Source: Prauserella halophila (GTDB lineage: Bacteria; Actinomycetota; Actinomycetes; Mycobacteriales; Pseudonocardiaceae). From it: a stretch of DNA of 64,000 nt. The DNA is taken from the NCBI RefSeq assembly GCF_024171895.1, contig NZ_JAMTCQ010000015.1, positions 1 through 64,000 of the forward strand. The letters are read 5' to 3'. Positions 1 to 7,424 of this stretch are shown here, in pieces. A model generated the notes under the pieces. It saw only the letters and a list, made by a program, of their open reading frames with translations. It ran no database searches and was not told where the DNA came from. Each line of letters opens with the position of its first letter. Position 1 is the first letter of the stretch. Both the position numbers and the translations under genes were made by a program.

Positions 1-146
1 GCCACAAACCTCTCACGCCGACCCACAACCGACACGATCGCCACAACCTCCCACAACTCAGGGTGTTGCAACCACCGCTAGAACCCGCCGCCCTTGGGGG
101 CACTGAACCCGTCGGGGCGCGACCCCGCTCGGGCGGACGCGCCAAC
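1..146. other. Noncoding start of window with a fragment of a dispersed palindromic repeat
   Basis: No gene is supported here. Bases 90-107 are identical to bases 29502-29519, the outer end of the palindromic element described at 29467-29519, so this is probably a truncated copy of that family. The first 60 bases contain several short CCACAAC-type repeats of unknown meaning. Confidence 0.5.
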
Positions 147-1442
147 TTACGAGCGGACCGTGTCGAGGACGGGTGTGGCGGGCCACGGGGTGCGGTCGGG
201 AGCCGCGTCCGACACCTCGATGCCGCCTTCCAACGCCGCCAGGGCTGCGGGCACCGCGTCGGGGGTGTCGGTGTGCAGTTCGAGCAGCGGCCTGCCCGCC
301 TCGACCCGCTCGCCCGGCTTCGCCAGGCAGCGCACGCCTGCCGCAGCCTGCACCGGGTCCTCCTTCCGCTCCCGCCCGGCGCCGAGCCGCCATGCCGCCA
401 CGCCGACGGCGCGGGCGTCCAGCGTCGTCAGCACACCGGTCTCCGGTGCTTCGACGACGTGGACGTGATCGGGTTTCGGCAGGGGCGCGTCCGGGTCGCC
501 GCCCTGGGCGCTGATCATGCGGCACCACGTCTCGTACGCCTCGCCCGACGCGAGGACAGTGCCCGGATCGACGTCGCCGTGCCCGGCGAGCGCCAGCATC
601 TCGCGGGCCAGCGCCAGCGTCAGCGCCACGACGTCGTCCGGCCCCTCGCCACGGAGCACGTCGACGGCCTCGGCCACTTCGACCGCGTTGCCGACGGCCG
701 CGCCGAGCGGGGTCGACATGTCGGTCAGCAGCGCCCGCGTCGGCAGTCCGTGCGCGGTGCCGATGTCGACGAGCGTCTTCGCCAGCACCCGCGCCTCGTC
801 GAGCGAGCCCATGAACGCCCCCGAACCGACCTTCACGTCGAGCACCAGGCCGCCGGCGCCCTCGGCGATCTTCTTGCTCATGATCGAACTGGCGATGAGG
901 GGCACCGATTCGACGGTGGCCGTGACGTCCCGCAGCGCGTACAGCTTCCGGTCGGCGGGCGCGAGGGTGTCGGTCGCGGCACAGACCACCGCACCGATGT
1001 CCTCCAGCTGCCTGCCGATGGCGTGCGCGGACAGCTGCGCCCGCCAGCCCGGGATCGATTCGAGTTTGTCCAGCGTGCCGCCGGTGTGTCCCAGCCCGCG
1101 GCCGGACAGCTGCGGCACCGCGGCGCCGCACGTGGCGACCAGCGGCGCCAGCGGCAGCGTGATCTTGTCTCCGACGCCGCCGGTGGAGTGCTTGTCGACG
1201 GTCGGGCGGGAGACGTGCAGGGCGAGCCGCTCCCCCGAGTCGATCATCGCGCCGGTCCACCGCGCCGTCTCGGCCGGGTCCATCCCGCGCAGGAACACGG
1301 CCATGGCCAGTGCGGCCATCTGCTCCTCGGCGACAACACCGCGGGTGTAGGCGTCCATGACCCAGTCGAGCTGTTCCGGGGTCAGCGTCCCGCCGTCGCG
1401 CTTGGCTCGGATGATGTCGACTGCGGCGAACGGTTCGTGCAT
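147..1442 (-). CDS. deoA: Thymidine phosphorylase
   Basis: Cytoplasmic pyrimidine nucleoside phosphorylase of 431 residues, the usual length. It converts thymidine and phosphate to thymine and 2-deoxyribose-1-phosphate. The family signature SGRGLGHTGGTLDKLESIPG lies near residues 110-130, preceded by the phosphate-binding KHSTGGVGDK, and the C-terminal pyrimidine nucleoside phosphorylase domain is complete. In M. tuberculosis deoA follows cdd directly (Rv3314c/Rv3315c). Here the cdd stop and the deoA start are about 4.3 kb apart because accessory genes lie between them. The ATG at 1442 sits inside a 75-bp sequence repeated at 2315-2389. With the upstream cdd and BMP-type ABC transporter it completes a nucleoside uptake and salvage pathway. 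Confidence 0.95.
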   Translation of the reverse strand: MHEPFAAVDIIRAKRDGGTLTPEQLDWVMDAYTRGVVAEEQMAALAMAVFLRGMDPAETARWTGAMIDSGERLALHVSRPTVDKHSTGGVGDKITLPLAPLVATCGAAVPQLSGRGLGHTGGTLDKLESIPGWRAQLSAHAIGRQLEDIGAVVCAATDTLAPADRKLYALRDVTATVESVPLIASSIMSKKIAEGAGGLVLDVKVGSGAFMGSLDEARVLAKTLVDIGTAHGLPTRALLTDMSTPLGAAVGNAVEVAEAVDVLRGEGPDDVVALTLALAREMLALAGHGDVDPGTVLASGEAYETWCRMISAQGGDPDAPLPKPDHVHVVEAPETGVLTTLDARAVGVAAWRLGAGRERKEDPVQAAAGVRCLAKPGERVEAGRPLLELHTDTPDAVPAALAALEGGIEVSDAAPDRTPWPATPVLDTVRS

Positions 1443-1514
1443 GCCGACAACCCTATGTCCGATCAGGCCCGCCCGGCGCGCTTACGCGTCGAGTACGCAG
1501 AACTCGTTACCGGA
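1440..1514. repeat. 75-bp direct repeat, copy 1 (deoA start plus VOC gene 3' end)
   Basis: Exact match by eye to 2315-2389. It contains the deoA start codon, the 39-base spacer and the last ten codons of the VOC gene. The second copy lies just beyond the cdd remnant, so the pair brackets the VOC gene and that remnant. Confidence 0.9.
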
Positions 1515-2180
1515 GGGATCAGTGAAGACCCGCCATGGGAGGTCGGTGTCCCCGCCAACGGGGCATGCGCCCATCGCGGGCAGCTGATCGACCAGATCGT
1601 CGTCGCCGGTGGGTCGCACGTTGACGTGCAGCCGGTTCTTTCCCACTTTCGGGCCGGCCTCGGGGCAGAGTTCGAGCAGCGGACCCACGCCGGCAGGATG
1701 GCGCAACGCCGGCATGTCTCCGCTGCTCGGACACGGCACCCAGCCGATGATCGACGCCCAGAACCGGGCGTCGCGGTCGGGGTCCGCGCTCTGCATCGGC
1801 AGTGCGGCAATCGGCCCGGAATCGCGGAAGACCTCGCGCTCGTCCATCACGCAGAACGGGTTTCCCTCCGGGTCGGCCAACACGACCCACGACTCGTCAC
1901 CCTGGCCGACGTCGGCATGGACCGCACCCAGCCCGAGCAGGTGCTCCACCACCTCCGCCTGCCGAACGCCGCGCAGATCCGGGTGCAGCCGCGACCGCGA
2001 GTGGGAGGGCTCGGCGACCCGTGGGAAACACAGGTCCAGAAAGACCTCGTCGGCCACCCGAACGCGGGCGTCGAACAGGTCCGCCTCGTCGGTCAGCGGA
2101 TCGGCGTCGAGAGCCGCGGCCCAGAACGATCCGAGCCGCCGCGGATCGCGGGCCTCCCACACGATGTTCTCCAGGCGCAT
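1482..2180 (-). CDS. Two-domain VOC (glyoxalase-like) protein
   Basis: A 232-residue protein made of two vicinal-oxygen-chelate modules. Each starts with the typical hydrophobic strand plus DP motif (RLENIVWEARDPRRLGSFW near the N-terminus; MQSADPDRDARFWASIIGW from about residue 130) and each ends with a D-P-x-G-N-x-F-C motif (LADPEGNPFCVMD and FTDPSGNEFCVLDA). This tandem arrangement resembles actinobacterial Glyoxalase_6-type proteins, whose substrates are mostly unknown. The ATG at 2180 is preferred because the conserved strand begins right after it; an ATG at 2207 would add nine residues. The gene ends 39 bases before deoA. Its last ten codons are duplicated at 2355-2389. Confidence 0.8.
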   Translation of the reverse strand: MRLENIVWEARDPRRLGSFWAAALDADPLTDEADLFDARVRVADEVFLDLCFPRVAEPSHSRSRLHPDLRGVRQAEVVEHLLGLGAVHADVGQGDESWVVLADPEGNPFCVMDEREVFRDSGPIAALPMQSADPDRDARFWASIIGWVPCPSSGDMPALRHPAGVGPLLELCPEAGPKVGKNRLHVNVRPTGDDDLVDQLPAMGACPVGGDTDLPWRVFTDPSGNEFCVLDA

Positions 2181-2225
2181 GCGAACAGCCTCCGAGTCGG
2201 TCGGCACCTCACCGGACGGCGGGGC

Positions 2226-2312
2226 TCATGCGGGCAGGTCGGTCGGTCCGAACGCGTCCGGCGGCACGGCCGCCCCGCTCGGGGTGTCGAGGAGGCACTC
2301 CGGACCGCCGAG
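2226..2312 (-). pseudogene. Decayed 3' fragment of a cytidine deaminase gene
   Basis: Read on the minus strand, these bases encode 28 residues (starting LGGPECLLDTPSG, ending PDAFGPTDLPA) and a stop. They align with the last 32 residues of the intact cytidine deaminase at 5776-6168 (LGGPDCLVDTPSG through PDAFGPADLPA), with a four-residue gap and several substitutions. No start or active-site motif remains. The fragment is a divergent copy rather than a recent duplicate. It marks a junction between the native cdd-deoA locus and inserted DNA. Confidence 0.8.
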
Positions 2313-2314
2313 TA

Positions 2315-2389
2315 CATGCCGACAACCCTATGTCCGATCAGGCCCGCCCGGCGCGCTTACGCGTCGAGTACGCAGAACTCGTTACCGGA
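2315..2389. repeat. 75-bp direct repeat, copy 2
   Basis: Identical by eye to 1440-1514. On the minus strand it encodes the last ten residues and stop of the VOC protein (SGNEFCVLDA), followed by the deoA leader up to the start codon, which here runs straight into the cdd fragment. It appears to be non-functional junction DNA. Confidence 0.9.
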
Positions 2390-2438
2390 AACTGCGGGTG
2401 ACACGGAACGGCCGGTGCGACCGACGCCCGGAATCACG

Positions 2439-2476
2439 AAGGCCCCGCTGCCCTACACAACGGGCAACGGGGCCTT
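2439..2476. terminator. Hairpin terminator downstream of the DUF397 gene
   Basis: Two 15-base arms (2439-2453 and 2462-2476) pair with one mismatch around an 8-base loop, 20 bases beyond the DUF397 stop codon. There is no long T-run, which is normal for actinomycete terminators. Confidence 0.7.
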
Positions 2477-2495
2477 CAACCGGCGAGCCGGACTC

Positions 2496-2870
2496 CTATG
2501 CGGCGGCGTACGCGATGGCGTCGAACTCGTGCTTGACGATGCCGTCCTGGAACGCGGCAACCTCGGCCGCGGTGAACACCAGCTCCACCGCGCCGCCACG
2601 ACGACGAAAGACATACGTGCCGTCGGTCCGCCGCACCATCTCCAGGCAGAGACCTTCAGGCTCGCCCGCACGAGCGCCGGCCAGATAGGCGTCGAACTCC
2701 TCCGCCGTGAACACGAGCCGCTGGTCCTCGGCCGCGCCGAAGACCGTCTTGTCGTCACGCAGCTCGACCCAGCCGTCCCGACGGGCCACCCGAACGCATT
2801 CCTTGTCAGGTTCGCTGCGAGTCGCCTTGCGGAACTCGACCTCAGCGAACGACGGAGGTGCAGTGTTCAT
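2496..2870 (-). CDS. Tandem DUF397 protein (BldB/WhiJ-partner type)
   Basis: A 124-residue protein with two DUF397-like units. The first (about residues 8-62) contains the typical CVRVARRDGWVELRDDK and LVFTAEEFDAYLAGA. The second (about 68-118) contains CLEMVRRTDGTYVFRRRGG and LVFTAAEVAAFQDGI. Most DUF397 proteins have one unit of about 60-80 residues. The gene lies 28 bases downstream of an XRE/DUF5753 regulator on the same strand. In Streptomyces such DUF397 and WhiJ-like proteins form paired regulators of development; the target here is unknown. The ATG at 2870 is chosen for its match to the domain start, with a weak purine-rich site upstream. Confidence 0.75.
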   Translation of the reverse strand: MNTAPPSFAEVEFRKATRSEPDKECVRVARRDGWVELRDDKTVFGAAEDQRLVFTAEEFDAYLAGARAGEPEGLCLEMVRRTDGTYVFRRRGGAVELVFTAAEVAAFQDGIVKHEFDAIAYAAA

Positions 2871-2898
2871 TCCTACGGACTCCCTATGGTTTGGGGGT

Positions 2899-3780
2899 TC
2901 ACTGTTTCCACTCGTCCAGCACCTTGGCGATGAACTCGCGGCTCTCATCGAACCGCAGCGCGGCGTTGGTGAGACGAGCCCATGCGGACTCGTAGGCGGC
3001 GAGCGCCTTCCGATCGTCCAGGTACCGGATTTCTCCTTCGGCTTCGGTGTAGACGAGTTCTAGCGGCCCGGCTGCGCCGGGCGAGGGCACCCTCACCACG
3101 GTGAACCGGTTGCCGACCGGCGAACGTCGCCCCGGCTGCGTCTTGAACGGCATCACCTGGAGCATCACGTGCTTGCGGTTGGACAGGGTGATCAGGTGCT
3201 CGATCTGCGCACGCATGACGTCTTCGTCGCCCCACATCCGGCGAAGGCAGGACTCCGACAGCACGAAGTGCACGGCAGGCGGGTTCGGCTTGTCCAGGAT
3301 TTCCTGACGGGCGAGCCGTGCGGCCACGCGATCGTCCACGGTCGGCCCGCCGTCGACCGGTGGAGCGTCCTCGTGCATGGCTCGCGCGTAGGGCTCGATC
3401 TGGAGCAGACCGGGGACGAGTTCCACTCCGGCCTGGCGGATCTGGTCTGCGCGCTTCTCGAGATCGACCAGCAGGCGGAGGTCTTCGGAGTACGCGCGGT
3501 TGTGACCCGTGGACCAGAAGCCGCGCTTGTGGTTGTCGCGCCGCAGCTCCCGCAGTGCTTCGTTGTACCCCTCGTCGGTGAAGCCGAGGGTGCGCGCCAG
3601 CCGTTCCAGGTCGCCGACGGTGATGGATCCGGCGCCGTTGATCAGTCCCGCGATCCGGCTCTGACTCGTCTCGATGATCGAGGCCGCCTCGGTCTGCGAC
3701 ACGTTCGCGGTCTCGATCATGTGCGCGATCTCGCGACCGAGCAGGAACTTCCGAGCAGTACGCATGGTTGCCATTGACAT
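2899..3780 (-). CDS. XRE-family regulator with DUF5753 domain (WhiJ-like)
   Basis: A 293-residue predicted DNA-binding regulator. The helix-turn-helix occupies about residues 15-70 (MIETANVSQTEAASIIETSQ, then SRIAGLINGAG). The rest matches the DUF5753 ligand/partner domain (LVPGLLQIEPYARAM; LSESCLRRMWG; LQVMPFKTQPG). DUF5753 regulators usually sit next to a DUF397 gene, as here. ATG 3780 is preferred; an upstream start at 3816 would add 12 residues without a homology argument. It is divergent from the small gene at 3985, across an AT-rich intergenic region with an inverted repeat that could be its operator. Confidence 0.85.
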   Translation of the reverse strand: MSMATMRTARKFLLGREIAHMIETANVSQTEAASIIETSQSRIAGLINGAGSITVGDLERLARTLGFTDEGYNEALRELRRDNHKRGFWSTGHNRAYSEDLRLLVDLEKRADQIRQAGVELVPGLLQIEPYARAMHEDAPPVDGGPTVDDRVAARLARQEILDKPNPPAVHFVLSESCLRRMWGDEDVMRAQIEHLITLSNRKHVMLQVMPFKTQPGRRSPVGNRFTVVRVPSPGAAGPLELVYTEAEGEIRYLDDRKALAAYESAWARLTNAALRFDESREFIAKVLDEWKQ

Positions 3781-3927
3781 TGGAGCCCTCTCCGTGACGT
3801 GTGGACACCCCGCCACGGGTCGAGCCGACGCCTCCCTTCATCACAAAGGGTATCGCTTGGCTCTACTCGAATGGAGGGGTAGGCAAAAGGTAATTATCAC
3901 TGTAGCTTCTATCGAAAGACGCTACGG

Positions 3928-3950
3928 CATATCACGATGATGTCGATATG
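3928..3950. promoter_or_regulatory. Inverted repeat in AT-rich divergent promoter region
   Basis: Arms CATATC (3928-3933) and GATATG (3945-3950) are separated by 11 bases in a region clearly richer in A+T than its surroundings (about 3840-3980). The position between the XRE regulator and the divergent small gene suggests an autoregulatory operator. Function is inferred from position only. Confidence 0.4.
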
Positions 3951-3984
3951 ACCTAGAGCGTAGGACGCTATCTCGGAGAAGGTT

Positions 3985-4236
3985 ATGACTGGCCAGGAGA
4001 ACGCGGCGAAGGCGGCGAACACGTCGCCGACCAGGAGAAACGTCGGCTGCACCGATGGGCTCCAGCGGCCGAAGAAGGTCAGCACCTATCTCGGCGGTCA
4101 CCACGTCGTCCTTCTCGCGCCGCTGGCCGAAACCGCGCTCATGACCCCCGAGGCCGCGCGGGAGCTGGCCGGCCACCTGAACGAGCACGCCGACGCGATC
4201 GAGACGCGGCAGCGGGTCGCACCGGTCGCGCAGTGA
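3985..4236 (+). CDS. Small conserved-type hypothetical protein, divergent from the XRE regulator
   Basis: An 83-residue protein without membrane segment or signal peptide. A charged N-terminus is followed by a central strand-like stretch ([20 protein letters not shown]) and a helix ([16 protein letters not shown]). The start is well supported: GGAGAAGG lies five bases before the ATG. Small proteins of this kind are often found beside WhiJ/DUF397 modules in actinomycetes, but no function is known to me. Confidence 0.65.
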   Translation: MTGQENAAKAANTSPTRRNVGCTDGLQRPKKVSTYLGGHHVVLLAPLAETALMTPEAARELAGHLNEHADAIETRQRVAPVAQ

Positions 4237-4298
4237 TGAGCCCTGCCCGGTCGGCCTGCAACCACCACGCCGCTCCTGCAACCACCACGAGGTGAGTC

Positions 4299-4718
4299 AT
4301 GACCACCACACCCGCCCGGCTGTTCGTCACGTGGTTCCGCAGCGGAACCGACGGCCGGGACCACGCCGTCACGGACGAGGCGAACGCGCTGGCACACCAA
4401 CGCTGCGACGACGCCGCGGCCGTCTGCGGCCACCGCGTCACCCCGGTCCCACTGACCGTCCCACCCGGACCGCGCTGCCACGCCTGCCAGCGGTACCTGC
4501 ACGCCCGCACCGCCCTGCCGGACTTCGACCAGCGGACGGACCCACCACCCCGCCGTCGCCGCACGCCGACCTTCCTGCGGCGGCTGGTGCCCAAGTCCCC
4601 TGCCCGGTCCGTTGCCGCCCAGGCACTCCCCCGAACGGACCGGGCAGGGCCGGACCACGGCGGCTCCGCCGAGACCCCGACCTCCGGCGGGGCCGCCGTG
4701 CACCACCCCGAGGAATGA
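4299..4718 (+). CDS. Hypothetical Cys/His-containing protein
   Basis: A 139-residue protein not recognised as a named family. The N-terminal half has four cysteines and nearby histidines (HQRCDDAAAVCGH, then RCHACQRYLHA), arranged like a zinc-binding site. The C-terminal half is Pro/Arg-rich and probably disordered. A GAGGTGAG ribosome-binding site precedes the ATG. The stop codon overlaps the region of the next start, so the two genes are probably translated together. Confidence 0.6.
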   Translation: MTTTPARLFVTWFRSGTDGRDHAVTDEANALAHQRCDDAAAVCGHRVTPVPLTVPPGPRCHACQRYLHARTALPDFDQRTDPPPRRRRTPTFLRRLVPKSPARSVAAQALPRTDRAGPDHGGSAETPTSGGAAVHHPEE

Positions 4719-4720
4719 TC

Positions 4721-5092
4721 GTGGCCCTCATCCCACCCTCCGACGAGGAAGCCCCACACCTCGCCGCCCTACGGCGCGCCGTGGAACTCGGGTTCCGGTT
4801 CAGACCACTCACCGTCACACCCGAGGACGGCGGCGTACCGGCCGCGCTGTACGCCGAACGCTGGTGCCGCTACGGGGTGGTCGAGAACATCACCGTGCCC
4901 TCGATGGACCAGACGATCGCGCGACGTCTCCGCACCGAGGACTACCCCCACGGCGACCCGCTCTGGCAACACATCGGCACGGTCGCCGACGTGATCCACG
5001 AGCTCCTGGCACTCCCGGCCCACGGCTTCCCCGGCGCGCCCACGCTCGCCCGCCGAACATCCGACTCGTTCTGGCTGCCCGGTAACCCCTGA
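4721..5092 (+). CDS. Hypothetical protein coupled to the preceding gene
   Basis: A 123-residue cytoplasmic protein without a recognised domain. It is mixed alpha/beta, with an acidic N-terminus (PPSDEEAPHLAALRRAVEL) and a central WCRYGVVENITVPSMDQT segment. GTG 4721 is preferred because GAGGA lies six bases upstream; an ATG at 4715, overlapping the previous stop, would add two residues. It forms a two-gene unit with the Cys-rich gene before it. Confidence 0.55.
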   Translation: MALIPPSDEEAPHLAALRRAVELGFRFRPLTVTPEDGGVPAALYAERWCRYGVVENITVPSMDQTIARRLRTEDYPHGDPLWQHIGTVADVIHELLALPAHGFPGAPTLARRTSDSFWLPGNP

Positions 5093-5210
5093 TGCTCGCC
5101 GAAACAGCCACGCGCCGGGGCGGCACCGCGTAAGCTGCCGCCGGTCCGGCGCGCCCCGTCCTCGGGTGCGTGCCGGCTCCGGCCGCAATCACGAACGCGA
5201 GGACCGATCC

Positions 5211-5672
5211 GTGCCCGACCGTCACCTCATCGACGTCCACGTCCTGTTGGCCCACGGCACCGAACTGCTGCTGACCACGCGCCGGGGCGGAGCTTTCGAC
5301 GGCATGTGGCACCTCCCGTCCGGCAAGCTCGACGGGGGCGAGGACGTGCTCACCGCTGCCGCCCGTGAGGCCGAGGAGGAGATCGGCGTGATGATCGACC
5401 CGGGCAACCTCACGCACGTGCACACCATCCACGTCAACGGCTCCGGCCCCGAACCCCGCGTCGGCCTGTTCTTCGTCACGACCAGGTGGATCGGCGAGCC
5501 GTCGAACCGGGAGCCGGAGAAGTGCTCCGGCCTCGGCTGGTTCGATCTGCACCGGCTCCCCACCAACCTGATCGAGTACCCGGCGGCCGGGATCCGGGCC
5601 TACCGCGACGGTGTCCCCTTCTCCGTCATGGGATGGGCACCGCAGCCGGGTCAGGCGACGATCAGCGCCTGA
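5211..5672 (+). CDS. NUDIX hydrolase
   Basis: A 153-residue NUDIX hydrolase with a complete Nudix box around residues 36-58 (GKLDGGEDVLTAAAREAEEE followed by IGV), including the metal-binding REAEEE. Family members hydrolyse nucleoside diphosphates linked to another moiety; the substrate cannot be read from sequence. GTG 5211 is chosen for the GAGGA seven bases upstream and the start of the beta-strand (RHLIDVHVLLAHG). It is the last gene of the inserted segment, convergent with cdd, with a perfect hairpin between them. Confidence 0.85.
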   Translation: MPDRHLIDVHVLLAHGTELLLTTRRGGAFDGMWHLPSGKLDGGEDVLTAAAREAEEEIGVMIDPGNLTHVHTIHVNGSGPEPRVGLFFVTTRWIGEPSNREPEKCSGLGWFDLHRLPTNLIEYPAAGIRAYRDGVPFSVMGWAPQPGQATISA

Positions 5673-5718
5673 CCGCCGCACCCGGCAACGGCTCGGGTTA
5701 CCACCCGCCCGAACGAAT

Positions 5719-5751
5719 GCAACCCCGGCGCACCGGATGCGCCGGGGTTGC
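5719..5751. terminator. Bidirectional terminator between NUDIX gene and cdd
   Basis: Perfect 14-bp inverted repeat (5719-5732 and 5738-5751) with a five-base loop, placed between convergent genes and able to serve both strands. Confidence 0.8.
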
Positions 5752-5775
5752 GTTGTCCTCACGGGACGGCAGGCC

Positions 5776-6168
5776 TCACGCGGGCAGGTCGGCCGGCCCG
5801 AACGCGTCCGGCAGCACGTCCGACATCGGCAGCACTCCGCTCGGGGTGTCGACGAGGCAGTCGGGCCCGCCGAGTTCGTACAGGATCTGCCGGCACCGGC
5901 CGCACGGCATGAGCAGCTCGCCGGACCCGCCACGGCACGCCACGGCCGTCAGCCGCCCGCCGCCGGACAGGCGCAGCTGGCCCGCCATCGTGCACTCGGC
6001 GCACAGGCCGACGCCGTAGGAGGCGTTCTCGACGTTGCAGCCGGTCACCACGCGCCCGTCGCTGACCAACCCGGCCACACCGACGTGCAGCCCCGAGTAC
6101 GGTGCGTACGCCAGCACGGCCGCTGCCGTCGCCCGATCGCGCAGCGACTCCCAGCCCGGAACCGTCAT
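5776..6168 (-). CDS. cdd: Cytidine deaminase
   Basis: A 130-residue homotetrameric-type cytidine deaminase converting (deoxy)cytidine to (deoxy)uridine. The catalytic zinc motifs are CAEC (the C-A-E variant of the active site) and PCGRCRQ, with the substrate motif NVENASYG. The ATG overlaps the stop of the upstream permease gene (ATGA), showing translational coupling to the nucleoside transporter. A divergent fragment of a second cdd 3' end lies at 2226-2312, so the region just downstream has been rearranged. Confidence 0.95.
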   Translation of the reverse strand: MTVPGWESLRDRATAAAVLAYAPYSGLHVGVAGLVSDGRVVTGCNVENASYGVGLCAECTMAGQLRLSGGGRLTAVACRGGSGELLMPCGRCRQILYELGGPDCLVDTPSGVLPMSDVLPDAFGPADLPA

Positions 6169-7424
6169 GAGTCTTCCCCTCGCCGGTACTGTTTGCCGAT
6201 CGCCTTCGGCACTCGCAAGCGCTGCGCCGCGACCGCCAGCACGACGATCGTCACGAAGTGCGGCGTGTACGGGATCAGGTCGCTCGGCAGCTCGTCGTTC
6301 GTCCAGTAGATCCAGTACAGCACCACCGCACCGGCGACGCCGCCCGCAGCGGCCCACCAGTGCCGCCTGATCAGCTGCAGGATCACGATGACCGCCAGCA
6401 GCAGCACCGCGCCGTAGCAGAGCGCCAGCACCGCCGCACCGCCGCCGGACAGCTGCAGTCCGTCGGCGTAACCGAACAGCGCGGCACCGCCGAGCAGACC
6501 ACCCGGACGGTAGTTACCGAAGATCATCGCCGCGAGGCCGATGTAGCCGCGGCCGTTGACCTGGTTCTCGAGATAGTCCGCGCCGCCCTGGAGCAGCACC
6601 AGCGACGCACCGCCCATGCCGGCGAACCCGCCGGACGCGGCCACGGCGATGTACTTGTGCAGATAGACGTTCACGCCGAGGGATTCGGCCGCCACCGGGC
6701 TCTCACCGCACGAGCGCAGCCGCAGCCCGAACCGCGTGCGCCAGAGGACGAAGTAGCTCGCGGGCACCAGCAGCAGCGCGATCATGGCCAGCGGCGAGAT
6801 GTGCGTGACGAGCCCGCGCAGCAGACCGGCCACATCGGACAGCACCACGCGCTGCTCGTCCTCGAGGACGGCGAGCCAGTCGGACAGGAACGTGGCCGAG
6901 TACGTGTCGAACTTCTCCACCGACGGCGACTCGCGCGGGTTACCGGAGATCGGCTCGAACACCAGGTTCGCCAGGTACTTCGCCACGCCGAGCCCGAGCA
7001 GGTTGATCGCCACACCGGACACGATGTGGTTGACGTTGAACGTCACGACCGCCACCGCATGCAGCAACCCGCCGAGCAGGCCGAACAGGATGCCCGCAGC
7101 CAGGCCGACCCACACACCACCGTGGTAAGCGCCCCAGGCCGACCCCCACGTACCGAGGATCATCATGCCTTCGAGGCCGATGTTCATCACGCCCGCGCGC
7201 TCGGCCCACAACCCGCCGAGCGCGGCCAGCAGAATCGGCAACCCCAGCCGCAACGCCGTCTGCGAGGTGCCGCTCGAGGTCAGGATCGGCATGTCGGTCA
7301 GATACGACGCCGTCGACAGCACGCCGATCGCCACGACCGCCCACAGCGCGCCGCGCGCCCACCCGGGCACCCTGCGCTTCGACGTCGTCGCCGTCGGGTC
7401 CGGCTTCTCCATCACCGTGCTCAC
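6165..7424 (-). CDS. Nucleoside ABC transporter permease (second permease)
   Basis: A 419-residue integral membrane protein of the BPD_transp_2 class used by BMP/PnrA-type nucleoside importers. It has multiple hydrophobic segments and the family motifs LGLEGMMILGTWG and GCGESPVAAESLG-like permease loop (CGESPVAAESLGV). It begins with GTG overlapping the previous permease stop (GTGA) and ends overlapping cdd. Pairing with the other permease, the duplicated ATPase and the lipoprotein, and coupling to cdd, point to uptake of nucleosides for salvage. Confidence 0.9.
   Translation of the reverse strand: MSTVMEKPDPTATTSKRRVPGWARGALWAVVAIGVLSTASYLTDMPILTSSGTSQTALRLGLPILLAALGGLWAERAGVMNIGLEGMMILGTWGSAWGAYHGGVWVGLAAGILFGLLGGLLHAVAVVTFNVNHIVSGVAINLLGLGVAKYLANLVFEPISGNPRESPSVEKFDTYSATFLSDWLAVLEDEQRVVLSDVAGLLRGLVTHISPLAMIALLLVPASYFVLWRTRFGLRLRSCGESPVAAESLGVNVYLHKYIAVAASGGFAGMGGASLVLLQGGADYLENQVNGRGYIGLAAMIFGNYRPGGLLGGAALFGYADGLQLSGGGAAVLALCYGAVLLLAVIVILQLIRRHWWAAAGGVAGAVVLYWIYWTNDELPSDLIPYTPHFVTIVVLAVAAQRLRVPKAIGKQYRRGEDS

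Noticed and set aside
2315-5775. Integrative element with attachment sites at the cdd 3' end
   Set aside because: Position and duplicated cdd end are suggestive, but there is no integrase, excisionase or replication gene, and the two cdd ends are not identical. Kept as an insertion of unknown mechanism.
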